DNA from: Flavobacteriaceae bacterium
GTDB lineage: Bacteria; Bacteroidota; Bacteroidia; Flavobacteriales; Flavobacteriaceae
Length of the DNA stretch: 64,000 nucleotides
NCBI GenBank assembly: GCA_947453885.1
Contig: CANGIF010000012.1
Coordinates: forward strand, 1 to 64,000
Direction of reading: 5' to 3'
Shown: positions 1 to 7,380 of the stretch, piece by piece
Layout of the letters: the number at the start of each line of letters is the position of its first letter
Numbering within the stretch: the first letter of the stretch is position 1
Made by a program: the position numbers and the translations under genes
Notes under the pieces: generated by a model
Database searches by the model: none
Told to the model about the DNA's origin: nothing
What the model saw: only the letters and a program-made list of their open reading frames with translations

Positions 1-146
1 ATTATGCTAAATCTTTTCAAGGTTTTAAAACAAGAATTTTAGCAAAAATAACAGCATTAACTTTGGTACAATTCATCAATAAATTTATATTTGATAGACC
101 AATAAATAACATCAAAACACAAATAATTTAATTACACCCAACGGGT
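1..146 (+). mobile_element. Right end of an IS982-like insertion sequence (cut by window edge)
   Basis: The first 131 bases encode the C-terminus of a transposase. The DNA immediately after contains the interrupted palindrome acccaacgggt at 136-146, which I take as the element terminus. The palindrome lies exactly where the neighbouring acetyltransferase gene loses resemblance to its family. Only the right end is inside the window, so the left end, the second inverted repeat and any target duplication cannot be seen. The boundary at 146 is inferred, good to about 10 bases. Confidence 0.6.
3..131 (+). CDS. IS982-family-like transposase, C-terminal fragment
   Basis: An open frame runs from the window edge to a TAA at 129-131 and encodes 42 residues: YAKSFQGFKTRILAK, then a Thr/Leu-rich stretch, ending DRPINNIKTQII. 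This basic tail with FKTRILAKI and RPINNIK is what I recognise as the C-terminus of IS982-family transposases common in Bacteroidota. The catalytic domain would lie left of the window. The frame is open at the edge, so whether the whole gene is intact cannot be judged. It overlaps the convergent acetyltransferase ORF by 20 bases. Confidence 0.65.
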   Translation, partial: YAKSFQGFKTRILAKITALTLVQFINKFIFDRPINNIKTQII

Positions 147-501
147 TAAATCCAAATTTTTCATACAAAAAATGCGCATCTGAAGTTGCCAATCGCCATA
201 TTTTGACTTGCTGTAATTCGGGTTCGGTCATCATAGCATTTATTAGAATTGATGAATAGCCTTTTCCGCGATGGTTTGTTTCAATAAAAACATCCATTAC
301 ATAAGCAAAAACAACATAATCTGTTATAACTCTACAAAAGCCAATTTGATTGTCATCAAGATAAATTCCAAAGCAAAAAGAAGCATCTATGGTTGTTTGA
401 ACTTCAACTGTAGTTCTTCCTGCAGCCCAATAAATATCTTTGAGAAAATTTTGAATAAATGCAACGTTCAGTTTGGATTTATCTTTGGAAACAGTAATCA
501 T
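112..501 (-). CDS. GNAT-family N-acetyltransferase, 3' end replaced by IS sequence
   Basis: This 129-residue protein has the GNAT fold: a central strand VVFAYVMDVFI, then the acetyl-CoA-binding loop NHRGKGYSSILIN (the R/Q-x-x-G-x-G/A motif), and the late segment ATSDAHFLYEKFGF, which forms the usual C-terminal helix and strand. The substrate is unknown. Related proteins normally continue past GFxPL with a short polar tail. Here the last eight or so codons (GVIKLFVF) are read out of the IS982-like end. The catalytic core is complete, so the protein may still work. The start ATG at 501 follows an AT-rich region without a clear ribosome-binding site. Confidence 0.75.
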   Translation of the reverse strand: MITVSKDKSKLNVAFIQNFLKDIYWAAGRTTVEVQTTIDASFCFGIYLDDNQIGFCRVITDYVVFAYVMDVFIETNHRGKGYSSILINAMMTEPELQQVKIWRLATSDAHFLYEKFGFNPLGVIKLFVF

Positions 502-558
502 GTTTTTTTTTAATTAAAGAGTGTCGAATGATTGTTTTTAAGGTTATTACATCAAAAA

Positions 559-1326
559 TTAGTTGTTATTAATCTTAAATAGCAACGGTTTACTTGGACT
601 AGCATCATTCTCAAATGAAGCAATTTGAAGATTTAAAATATAACTTCCGTCTTGAACATCATCATCAACATAAATCATTTCAGTAATGGTACAATTTAGT
701 CTTGCATCATCGTTCAAATTATTTATATTTTTCACGTTCCAAAAAGCTTTATGAGCCAATAATTTCCCTCCATCTTCTTCCTTATCTACACTTGGCAAAT
801 CAATTAGTAAATGTTGAATCCCTTTTTCTCTAATGAAAATCGCTGCCTCTTCAGATAAATAGGGTGGATTGGTTTTTGAATAGTTTTTATGCATTTTAGA
901 CAATAAATTCGGTAAAGTTCTAATTACTAATGCATCCAAATTTTGGTTTTTTGCAATTTTGAGAGCGTTCGATATGTTTTTTGACGAAATCACTAAATCT
1001 TCTCCAATCCTTTCTGGTGCAACTGAAATTAATTCAGTCGTAAAAAAAAATTGTTTCAAACATTGATTAATCGAATACAATTCATGTGTAATATGACCAA
1101 GACATTCTGTATGTGTTCCATGTCCGTGAGGATTGAAAAAAATATTATTGAAATTGGTAGAACTCCCTTCTGATACTTTTCCTATCCAATCGCCAAACTT
1201 TACTGGTTGAATTTCAGGTTTATCAATATACCAAGCGATTGGGTTTTTATCAGTATTTGATAATGGTATTGAAATATCAATTGGTTTTGAGAGGTCAATT
1301 TGAAAATTATTTATGTTTGCAATCAT
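559..1326 (-). CDS. Cyclase-family protein (kynurenine formamidase-like metal hydrolase)
   Basis: The 255-residue product belongs to the cyclase/KynB-like family (PF04199). The diagnostic metal-binding motif is near residue 68: HGHGTHTECLGH, the family's HxGTHxDxPxH-type signature with Glu for the usual Asp. The N-terminal DLSKPIDISIPL and the later LIDLPSVDKEEDGG also fit. Family members hydrolyse N-formylkynurenine or related amides with zinc or manganese. No tryptophan-catabolism genes are nearby, so the substrate is unassigned. It lies 39 bases downstream of hemW on the same strand and may share its transcript. Confidence 0.8.
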   Translation of the reverse strand: MIANINNFQIDLSKPIDISIPLSNTDKNPIAWYIDKPEIQPVKFGDWIGKVSEGSSTNFNNIFFNPHGHGTHTECLGHITHELYSINQCLKQFFFTTELISVAPERIGEDLVISSKNISNALKIAKNQNLDALVIRTLPNLLSKMHKNYSKTNPPYLSEEAAIFIREKGIQHLLIDLPSVDKEEDGGKLLAHKAFWNVKNINNLNDDARLNCTITEMIYVDDDVQDGSYILNLQIASFENDASPSKPLLFKINNN

Positions 1327-1365
1327 ATTGGAAAGCGATTTACGAAAATTTTTCTATGTTACTTT

Positions 1366-2499
1366 TTACTCCAAATTTAATAAAAAAAGAGCTGATGAGA
1401 TTCCATCACTTAAAAACTTTCCTTTTTTAGTAGTCCTCAATATGTTTTCCTCAATAAAAAGCAAATGATTTTCAATATATTTTTCCGATTGTAGTTTGAG
1501 ATAATCCAAATAAGTTGTGCCAAATTCGTTTTCAATTCGGTCTAAAGAAATTCCCCAAATGGTTCGTAAACCTGTCATAACATATTCGTTATATCTATCG
1601 GTCTTAGTTAATATTTCAGTTTCTGATGGTAATTTATTTTCGGATATTGATTTTAGGTACAAAGCATTATTTGACACATTCCAACCTCTTTTTTCTCCGT
1701 CGTAACTGTGTGCCGAAGGCCCAATTCCGATGTATTTTTTACCCAACCAATAACTCGAATTGTTTTTAGAAAAATAATTTTCCTTTCCGAAATTGGACAA
1801 TTCGTAGTGAATAAAACCATTCTCGGATAGTTTATCTACCAAAATCTGAAAATGCTCTTGAGCCACTTCATCGTCTGGTTGTGGAATAATTCCTTTTTGG
1901 ATAAAGGTATGCAAAGCCGTTTTAGGTTCAACCGTTAAAGCATAACTAGAAATATGTGGAATAGTAAAAGACAAAGCGGTATCGATATTCTGAAGCCATT
2001 TTTTGTTACTCATTTCAGGAATTCCGTAAATTAAATCGACTGAAATATTATCAAAATATTGTGTTGCAAATTCGAGGCATTCTTTAGCTTCCACCGAATT
2101 ATGAGCGCGATTCATCATCATTAAATCATCTTCAAAAAATGATTGAATTCCTATGGATAAACGATTGATTTTAGTATTTGACAATTCAATAATACGTTCT
2201 TTTGATAAATCATCTGGATTGGCTTCGACCGTAATTTCAGGATTTTTAACAACTTTATAATTAGAATAAACGGCATCAATCAATAATCTTAAATCTTCAA
2301 TCGTTAATATAGAAGGCGTTCCTCCACCAAAATAAATGGTTTCTACAACATCGTCTTGAAACTCACTTTTTCGCATTTCAATTTCTTTAGCCAGTGCCAA
2401 AACCATTTCTTCTTTTTTCTTTAATGAAGTAGAAAAATGAAAGTCGCAATAATGACAGGCTTGCTTACAAAAAGGTATATGAATATATATTCCAGCCAA
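1366..2499 (-). CDS. hemW: Radical SAM heme chaperone HemW (HemN-like)
   Basis: A 377-residue radical-SAM protein. The N-terminus MAGIYIHIPF leads into the [4Fe-4S]-binding CX3CX2C motif (Cys11, Cys15, Cys18), followed by the SAM-binding YFGGGTPS near residue 60. Phe follows the position after the third cysteine where true coproporphyrinogen dehydrogenase HemN has a fourth cysteine, so HemW, the heme-insertion chaperone, is the better call. Length is typical for HemW. It starts 2 bases after the ruvC stop, indicating a tightly coupled pair. Proteins of this family are often mislabelled as coproporphyrinogen oxidase. Confidence 0.9.
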   Translation of the reverse strand: MAGIYIHIPFCKQACHYCDFHFSTSLKKKEEMVLALAKEIEMRKSEFQDDVVETIYFGGGTPSILTIEDLRLLIDAVYSNYKVVKNPEITVEANPDDLSKERIIELSNTKINRLSIGIQSFFEDDLMMMNRAHNSVEAKECLEFATQYFDNISVDLIYGIPEMSNKKWLQNIDTALSFTIPHISSYALTVEPKTALHTFIQKGIIPQPDDEVAQEHFQILVDKLSENGFIHYELSNFGKENYFSKNNSSYWLGKKYIGIGPSAHSYDGEKRGWNVSNNALYLKSISENKLPSETEILTKTDRYNEYVMTGLRTIWGISLDRIENEFGTTYLDYLKLQSEKYIENHLLFIEENILRTTKKGKFLSDGISSALFLLNLE

Positions 2500-2501
2500 A
2501 A

Positions 2502-3056
2502 TTATTTCTTTACTCTATCTTCATTGTTTTTTATAAAAGCGTCCCAGCCACTATAACTTTTTTCACCAACCACTTTTCCGGAATTGAAAAAATGACAAAC
2601 TGCTGCTGCCAATCCATCGGTTGAATCGAGGTTTTTTGGTAATGTTTTTAATCCTAGAAGTTGTTGTAACATTTTGGCAACCTGCTCTTTACTGGCGTTT
2701 CCGTTTCCGGTTATTGCCATTTTTATTTTTTTGGGTTCGTATTCTGTGATTGGAATATCTCTTGAAAGTCCGGCTGCCATAGCAACTCCTTGTGCTCGTC
2801 CAAGTTTTAACATTGACTGTACGTTTTTACCAAAAAATGGCGCTTCAATAGCAATTTCGTCTGGATTGTGTGTGTCGATTAATTCGATTGTTCGCTCAAA
2901 AATGATTTTTAATTTTTGATAATGATTATCGTATTTAGATAGAACCAGTTCATTCAATTGAAGAAATTCCATCTTTTTGTTGATGATCTTAATTAATCCA
3001 AAACCCATAATGGTTGTTCCAGGATCGATTCCTAATATGATTCGTTCGTTTGCCAT
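2502..3056 (-). CDS. ruvC: Holliday junction endodeoxyribonuclease RuvC
   Basis: RuvC resolves Holliday junctions with RuvAB during recombination repair. The protein opens [15 protein letters not shown], where the Asp of GIDPG is the first catalytic acidic residue. [11 protein letters not shown] carries the second, and the C-terminal [13 protein letters not shown] supplies the remaining metal ligands. The longest frame starts at 3086, but those ten extra residues resemble no RuvC; ATG at 3056 gives 184 residues, the family length. The gene is divergent from the membrane-protein gene at 3161 and heads a unit with hemW. Confidence 0.93.
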   Translation of the reverse strand: MANERIILGIDPGTTIMGFGLIKIINKKMEFLQLNELVLSKYDNHYQKLKIIFERTIELIDTHNPDEIAIEAPFFGKNVQSMLKLGRAQGVAMAAGLSRDIPITEYEPKKIKMAITGNGNASKEQVAKMLQQLLGLKTLPKNLDSTDGLAAAVCHFFNSGKVVGEKSYSGWDAFIKNNEDRVKK

Positions 3057-3148
3057 ATAATTTTGAAGTAGATTACAAAGTTGCAAGGTTTTACTTCAAA
3101 ATATTCCTCACGCTATAAAATCTTTTAAGATTATGAATAGTTTTCGTT

Positions 3149-3155
3149 TACTTTG
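3149..3155 (+). promoter_or_regulatory. Candidate -7 box (TACTTTG) just before the ATG at 3161
   Basis: The sequence tactttgcaact abuts the ATG at 3161. TACTTTG is one base short of the Bacteroidota -7 consensus TAnnTTTG. Placed here, transcription would start within a few bases of the start codon. No clear TTG at -33 is visible. Confidence 0.35.
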
Positions 3156-3160
3156 CAACT

Positions 3161-4084
3161 ATGATTTCAATTCCTCACAAAGCTAAACATTTCTTGGTTT
3201 TTATAATCAAACTTTTGATTGTTGTTGGCGCATTATATTTTATTTACAACCAACTTGCTACTAATAAACAACTTGATTGGGAAAAATTTTTGGTTTTGTT
3301 TAAAAAAAATCAATCCATAGCTGGAATTTTATTTATACTTTTTTTTAGTTTTTTAAATCGTTTCCTTGAAATTGTGAAATGGCAAAATTTAGCTCAAGTG
3401 GTTAAACCAATTTCTGTTGGGGAAGCTACAAAACAAGTTCTTGCCGCTTTAACTTTGGGCGTTTTTACTCCAATTGGCGTAGGTGAATATGCAGGAAAAG
3501 CTTTGTATTTTGATAAAAAAGACACTAAAAAAATCATTTTTCTTAATTTGATTTGCAACGGAATTCAAATTGTTGCTACCGGTTTTTTTGGTATTTTAGG
3601 CATAATGTTTTTAGGCTATTGGCTTTGGAGTTTGTCGATAATAGGAATAGTTTTATGTGTTTTTTTATTTTATTTTATTACTAAAAAAATCAAAATCAAA
3701 GGATATTCTATTGATGGTTTAATTGAAAGAATAAATGAAATACCTAAGAAAGTTCATCGTAAAAACTTTATTTTAGGAATTTGCCGCTATTTGGTTTTCT
3801 CTCATCAATATTATTTTTTGTTTGTAGCATTTGATGTAAATGCATCTTATCCTATTTTAATGGCAACTATTACAACCGTCTATTTTTTGGCATCTGTAAT
3901 TCCAAGTTTTCAATTTTTAGATTTTGCTCTGAAAGGAAGTTTGGCTGTCTATTTCTTTGGTTTATTACATGTCAATGAGTGGGTTATTATTTTTGTAACA
4001 ACATTAATGTGGTTTTTAAACGTGGTCATACCAGTGATAATCGGAACTTATTTTGTGATAAAATTCAAACCAAGATGGAATTAA
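3161..4084 (+). CDS. Polytopic membrane protein, LPG-synthase/flippase-like (UPF0104 type)
   Basis: The 307-residue product is almost entirely hydrophobic, with about seven or eight membrane spans from residue 10 onward. It matches the lysylphosphatidylglycerol-synthase transmembrane family (PF03706, UPF0104): the early FLNRFLEIVKWQNL, the central LTLGVFTPIGVGEYAGKAL with its conserved Gly-Glu, and the later VIPSFQFLDFALKGS. The C-terminal aminoacyltransferase domain of MprF is absent, so it is likely a lipid flippase or glycolipid-related membrane protein. It overlaps the following glycosyltransferase by 10 bases, suggesting joint work on a lipid-linked sugar. Exact substrate unknown. Confidence 0.75.
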   Translation: MISIPHKAKHFLVFIIKLLIVVGALYFIYNQLATNKQLDWEKFLVLFKKNQSIAGILFILFFSFLNRFLEIVKWQNLAQVVKPISVGEATKQVLAALTLGVFTPIGVGEYAGKALYFDKKDTKKIIFLNLICNGIQIVATGFFGILGIMFLGYWLWSLSIIGIVLCVFLFYFITKKIKIKGYSIDGLIERINEIPKKVHRKNFILGICRYLVFSHQYYFLFVAFDVNASYPILMATITTVYFLASVIPSFQFLDFALKGSLAVYFFGLLHVNEWVIIFVTTLMWFLNVVIPVIIGTYFVIKFKPRWN

Positions 4085-5205
4085 TTAAATCCTTTTTAGG
4101 AATACTTCTTTTAGCTTATATGGCAATTATTTGCTTCTTACTCTACGGTTTTTCAAAAATTCCATATTTTATATCTAATAAAAAAAGCCCTGAAAATGCA
4201 TTTTCAATTTTGGTTCCTTTTAGAAACGAAGTGCAAAATTTACCTGATTTGCTGGACTCTTTCTCTACTTTACATTTTCCGAATTCCAATTTTGAGCTAA
4301 TTTTTATAGATGATTTTTCAACTGATAATTCTTCGAAAATCATAGAAAATTGGCATAAAGAAAATTCTTCAATACAATTAAAACTTATTACTAACAACCA
4401 AAAATCCCTTTCGCCAAAAAAAGAGGCACTTTCAAAAGCAATAGGTATAGCAAAATACGAATGGATTATTACCACAGATGCCGACTGTTGTGTACCCATG
4501 AATTGGTTAAAAACGCTCGATCAGTTTATTCAAACCCATGATGCAGCTATGGTTATAGGCGCTGTAAAATTGCGTGAAAGTTCAAATGTATTTGTGCATT
4601 TTCAAAAATTAGAGATTTTAAGTTTACAAGGTACCACAATTGGAACATTTGGATGTAAGCTACCGTTTATGTGTAACGGAGCCAATTTTGCTTATACAAA
4701 AAAACTGTTTGCGGAATTACATGGCTATGTCAACAACAATAATATTGGCAGTGGAGACGATGTTTTTTTATTGCAAAAAGCTGTTCGGATATGTCCTGAA
4801 AAAGTATTTTACCTAAAAAATAGTGATTTTGTAGTGGAAACAAAAGCTGAAAAAACATTGTATAATCTTATTCAACAACGGATTCGATGGGCAAGTAAAA
4901 CTAGTAAATACGAACAAGCTTTTGGAAAATTAGTAGCAATTATTGTATTACTAACAAATGGAGTTTTAGCCGTTCTACTACTTCTTTTTTGTTTCAATAT
5001 AGTTAATCGTTGGTTTTTACTTCTTTATTTCGGAAGTAAATACGTATTGGATTATCTATTGATTCAAAAAACCAATGTGTTTCTTTATGGGAAATCTTTT
5101 GTGCTGGTTCTTCTCAGCAGCTTGCTATATCCATTTTACAGCAGTTTAATTGGTACGTATTCACTGTTTGGTTCTTACAAATGGAAGCAACGGGATTTTA
5201 AATAA
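4075..5205 (+). CDS. Membrane glycosyltransferase, family 2
   Basis: This 376-residue GT2 enzyme has one N-terminal membrane span, a GT-A domain and two or three C-terminal spans. Visible motifs are ILVPFRNE (nucleotide-sugar binding start), FIDDFSTDNS, the DXD-like TTDADCCVP, and QQRIRWASK, the Q/RXXRW signature of polymerising or membrane GT2 enzymes. The longer frame from 3979 lies inside the preceding gene and has no family resemblance; ATG at 4075 (MELIKSFLG) is chosen. The 10-base overlap with the upstream flippase-like gene suggests translational coupling. Donor and acceptor are unknown; a glycolipid or exopolysaccharide precursor is plausible. Confidence 0.85.
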   Translation: MELIKSFLGILLLAYMAIICFLLYGFSKIPYFISNKKSPENAFSILVPFRNEVQNLPDLLDSFSTLHFPNSNFELIFIDDFSTDNSSKIIENWHKENSSIQLKLITNNQKSLSPKKEALSKAIGIAKYEWIITTDADCCVPMNWLKTLDQFIQTHDAAMVIGAVKLRESSNVFVHFQKLEILSLQGTTIGTFGCKLPFMCNGANFAYTKKLFAELHGYVNNNNIGSGDDVFLLQKAVRICPEKVFYLKNSDFVVETKAEKTLYNLIQQRIRWASKTSKYEQAFGKLVAIIVLLTNGVLAVLLLLFCFNIVNRWFLLLYFGSKYVLDYLLIQKTNVFLYGKSFVLVLLSSLLYPFYSSLIGTYSLFGSYKWKQRDFK

Positions 5206-5250
5206 TTTTTTAATTTTTTACAAAGAAAATAGTAACTAGCTAGAAAATCG

Positions 5251-5258
5251 TATTTTTG
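5251..5258 (+). promoter_or_regulatory. -7 promoter box TATTTTTG before rbfA
   Basis: TATTTTTG fits the Bacteroidota TAnnTTTG consensus exactly. It ends five bases before the rbfA ATG at 5263, so the message would be leaderless or nearly so. No good TTG at -33 is seen, which lowers confidence. Confidence 0.4.
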
Positions 5259-5262
5259 CAAC

Positions 5263-5655
5263 ATGGAAACAAATAGACAAAAAAAAATTGGTGGCGTTTT
5301 GCAAAAAGATTTAGTGGATATTCTACAAGGAGAAATAAGGAAAAATGGTATTTCAAATCTTATCATTTCTGTATCGAAAGTAGCTGTAACAACAGACCTT
5401 TCAGTTGCTAGAGTTCACCTAAGCATTTTTCCACAAGACAAAGCTAAAGAGACCTTAGAAGGAATTAAGTCGAACGCTATTCTAATCAAACATGATTTAT
5501 CACAAAGAGTTCGTTTGCAATTAAGAAAAGTTCCAAATCTTACCTTCTACATTGATGATTCTTTAGACTATATTGAAAAAATTGACAATGCACTATCCAA
5601 AAAAGAGAACCCTATTGAAGATCGTTCGCTTTTAGAAAAAAGAAAAAAAATATAA
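5263..5655 (+). CDS. rbfA: 30S ribosome-binding factor A
   Basis: RbfA binds the 30S subunit and helps mature the 5' end of 16S rRNA, notably in the cold. The 130-residue product has the single KH-like fold: the N-terminal helix KIGGVLQKDLVDILQ, the strand VAVTTDLSVARVHLSIF, the helix with HDLSQRVRLQLRKVPNLTFYIDDSLDY, and the usual charged tail. The motif LRKVPNLTFYID with the following Asp-Ser is typical of the family. It is followed after one base by the permease gene, so the two are probably cotranscribed, an arrangement I know from other flavobacteria. Confidence 0.93.
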   Translation: METNRQKKIGGVLQKDLVDILQGEIRKNGISNLIISVSKVAVTTDLSVARVHLSIFPQDKAKETLEGIKSNAILIKHDLSQRVRLQLRKVPNLTFYIDDSLDYIEKIDNALSKKENPIEDRSLLEKRKKI

Positions 5656-5656
5656 C

Positions 5657-6856
5657 TTGAATTTTTCTTTATACATAGCTAAAAGGTACCTATTTAGCAA
5701 AAGTAAAAGCTCCGCAATCAACATTATTACCAGAATAGCTTCGGCGGGAATAATAATTGGTGCAATGGCACTTTTTGTAGTTTTATCCGTTTTTAGTGGA
5801 TTAAAAGTTTTTAGTTTATCTTTTAGCAACAACTTTGATCCAGATTTAAAAATTACAGCTACCAAAGGAAAATCTCTGGTACTTTCCCAAAGTCAGTCAA
5901 AACAACTTTTACAAGTTAAAGGGATTCAGTTTCAAAGTAAAATAGTTGATGAGCGAGTGCTTTTTATGTTTAATGGAAAAGAAGAAGTAGCTTCTTTGAA
6001 AGGAGTTGACAGTTTGTATGGCAAAGTAAACGCCGTAAAAAAAACTCTTTTCAACGGACAGTGGCTGTTGCCTAACAGCTATCAAGTTGTTGTAGGTTAT
6101 GGAATTTCAGAAAAACTTTCACTTGGCTTATTTGACTATACGAGTCGATTTGAAGTTTTTGTGCCAAAACCTGGAAAAGGGGCTATTGAAAATCCAGAAG
6201 ATGCATTTTCTAAAACTTCTTTAATCCCAATTGGAATTTACGCTATAAGTGAAGATTTGGATAGTAAATATGTGTTTGCCGATTTAGGTCTCGCACAAGA
6301 ATTATTACAATACCAGCCCAATCAAATTTCGGCTATTGAATGTAAACTTGCTCCAAATGCGAACGAAGAACGCATTAAAGAAGAGCTTCAAACCATTTTT
6401 AATCATAAAATTACCATTCAAAACAGAGCACAACTAAACGATAGTTTGTACAAAATGCTCAATACTGAAAACACAGCGGTTTATTTAATTTTTACTTTAG
6501 TCATTATTTTAACCCTTTTTACTTTAGCTGGCGCTATAATTATGATGATTTTAGATAAAAAAAGTAATCTAAAAACACTATTCAATATTGGTGTTGAACT
6601 GAAAAGTATTAGAGCAATTTTTTTACTCCAAGGTACGTTATTAACTTTTTTTGGTGGTATAATTGGCTTGTGTTTAGGAAGCGTTCTTGTTTTAGTACAA
6701 CAGTACTTTCAAGTAATAATGATTACCCCTACTCTGCCCTATCCAGTTCAATTTAACAGTACTAATGTGCTACTTGTTTTAGCAACTATTATTATTCTTG
6801 GCTTTATTGCCTCCTGGATTGCCAGCAGTCAAGTTACTAAAAAACTGATTGCTTAA
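5657..6856 (+). CDS. ABC transporter permease of the FtsX/LolC-LolE type
   Basis: A 399-residue inner-membrane protein with the four-helix FtsX/MacB layout: one span near residues 22-48 (SAGIIIGAMALFVVLSVFSG), a periplasmic domain of about 230 residues, then three C-terminal spans. The N-terminal IAKRYLFSKSKSSAINIITRIA is like LolC/LolE, the permease pair that frees lipoproteins from the inner membrane. No ATPase gene is adjacent. The frame begins with TTG at 5657, one base after the rbfA stop. The translated start NFSLYIAKRYL is what homologues show, so TTG appears to be the true start. Confidence 0.85.
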   Translation: MNFSLYIAKRYLFSKSKSSAINIITRIASAGIIIGAMALFVVLSVFSGLKVFSLSFSNNFDPDLKITATKGKSLVLSQSQSKQLLQVKGIQFQSKIVDERVLFMFNGKEEVASLKGVDSLYGKVNAVKKTLFNGQWLLPNSYQVVVGYGISEKLSLGLFDYTSRFEVFVPKPGKGAIENPEDAFSKTSLIPIGIYAISEDLDSKYVFADLGLAQELLQYQPNQISAIECKLAPNANEERIKEELQTIFNHKITIQNRAQLNDSLYKMLNTENTAVYLIFTLVIILTLFTLAGAIIMMILDKKSNLKTLFNIGVELKSIRAIFLLQGTLLTFFGGIIGLCLGSVLVLVQQYFQVIMITPTLPYPVQFNSTNVLLVLATIIILGFIASWIASSQVTKKLIA

Positions 6857-6859
6857 CAT

Positions 6860-6879
6860 AATAAGCCGGGGCTTATTTT
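6860..6879 (+). terminator. Terminator after the LolC/E-like permease gene
   Basis: The sequence aataagccggggcttatttt forms a 7-8 bp stem with a tiny loop and a short T run. It begins four bases after the permease stop codon. Confidence 0.6.
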
Positions 6880-7322
6880 AAACAAAAAACCAACTAAAAT
6901 AAGATCGTTATTTTGGTAACTCAACTATTAATTAGAATATCTTTTGTTACTATAATGTATGACGGTATTTTTTCTTCATCATTTCGTTCAAAATAGTTGT
7001 AAAGTCCATTTTAAAATACAATTTCCACGTATAACTATTTTTACATTATTGCCTTTTAATGCCTAAGCGTTAATTTAGTTAGCATATTGAATACCTTGTA
7101 TTTTTAAACAGTTGTACATACTTTATTATTCTATTCAAATGGTTTGTGTACAACTGAACCGATGGCATTTTGAAAAATAAATGGCTTGGGTACAGTTAAA
7201 AAAAGCCTTAAAAAAGTTGGAAATAACTCCAATAAAACAAATCACTTCTAGTATGTTTTAGTTCTTTTATACTACTGTTTTTTTTAATTCAAAGACAGTA
7301 TAATAACTATTTTTCATATAAA
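6880..7322. other. Gene-free intergenic stretch
   Basis: Between the two terminators at 6860 and 7323 I see no credible ORF, tRNA or promoter with both boxes. The DNA is AT-rich with short inverted repeats: aaaataa/ttatttt near 6897, and the 10-bp pair described at 7109-7156. Being flanked by two convergent genes, it could be a simple spacer or hold a small RNA. Confidence 0.5.
7109..7156. repeat. Spaced 10-bp inverted repeat
   Basis: cagttgtaca (7109-7118) and its exact reverse complement tgtacaactg (7147-7156) flank a 28-base spacer. A related copy, gtacagtt, follows near 7190. Nothing coding overlaps it. It could be a protein-binding site, part of a small RNA, or a relic of a small mobile element. 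Confidence 0.5.
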
Positions 7323-7354
7323 AAAAGGGATTCAAACTGAATTGAATCCCTTTT
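7323..7354 (-). terminator. Terminator downstream of the modular T9SS gene (works in both directions)
   Basis: Perfect 13-bp arms, aaaagggattcaa and its complement, surround a 6-base loop. A T run flanks the stem on either strand. It lies 27 bases beyond the stop of the 7381-12255 gene. Confidence 0.8.
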
Positions 7355-7380
7355 CTATTGAACGTTTAAAAACGTATAGC

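Noticed and set aside
3979..4074. N-terminal 32-residue extension of the glycosyltransferase frame
   Set aside because: It lies fully within the upstream membrane-protein gene, and the sequence (Cys/Asn/Arg mix) lacks a membrane or GT2 pattern. The ATG at 4075 fits the family.
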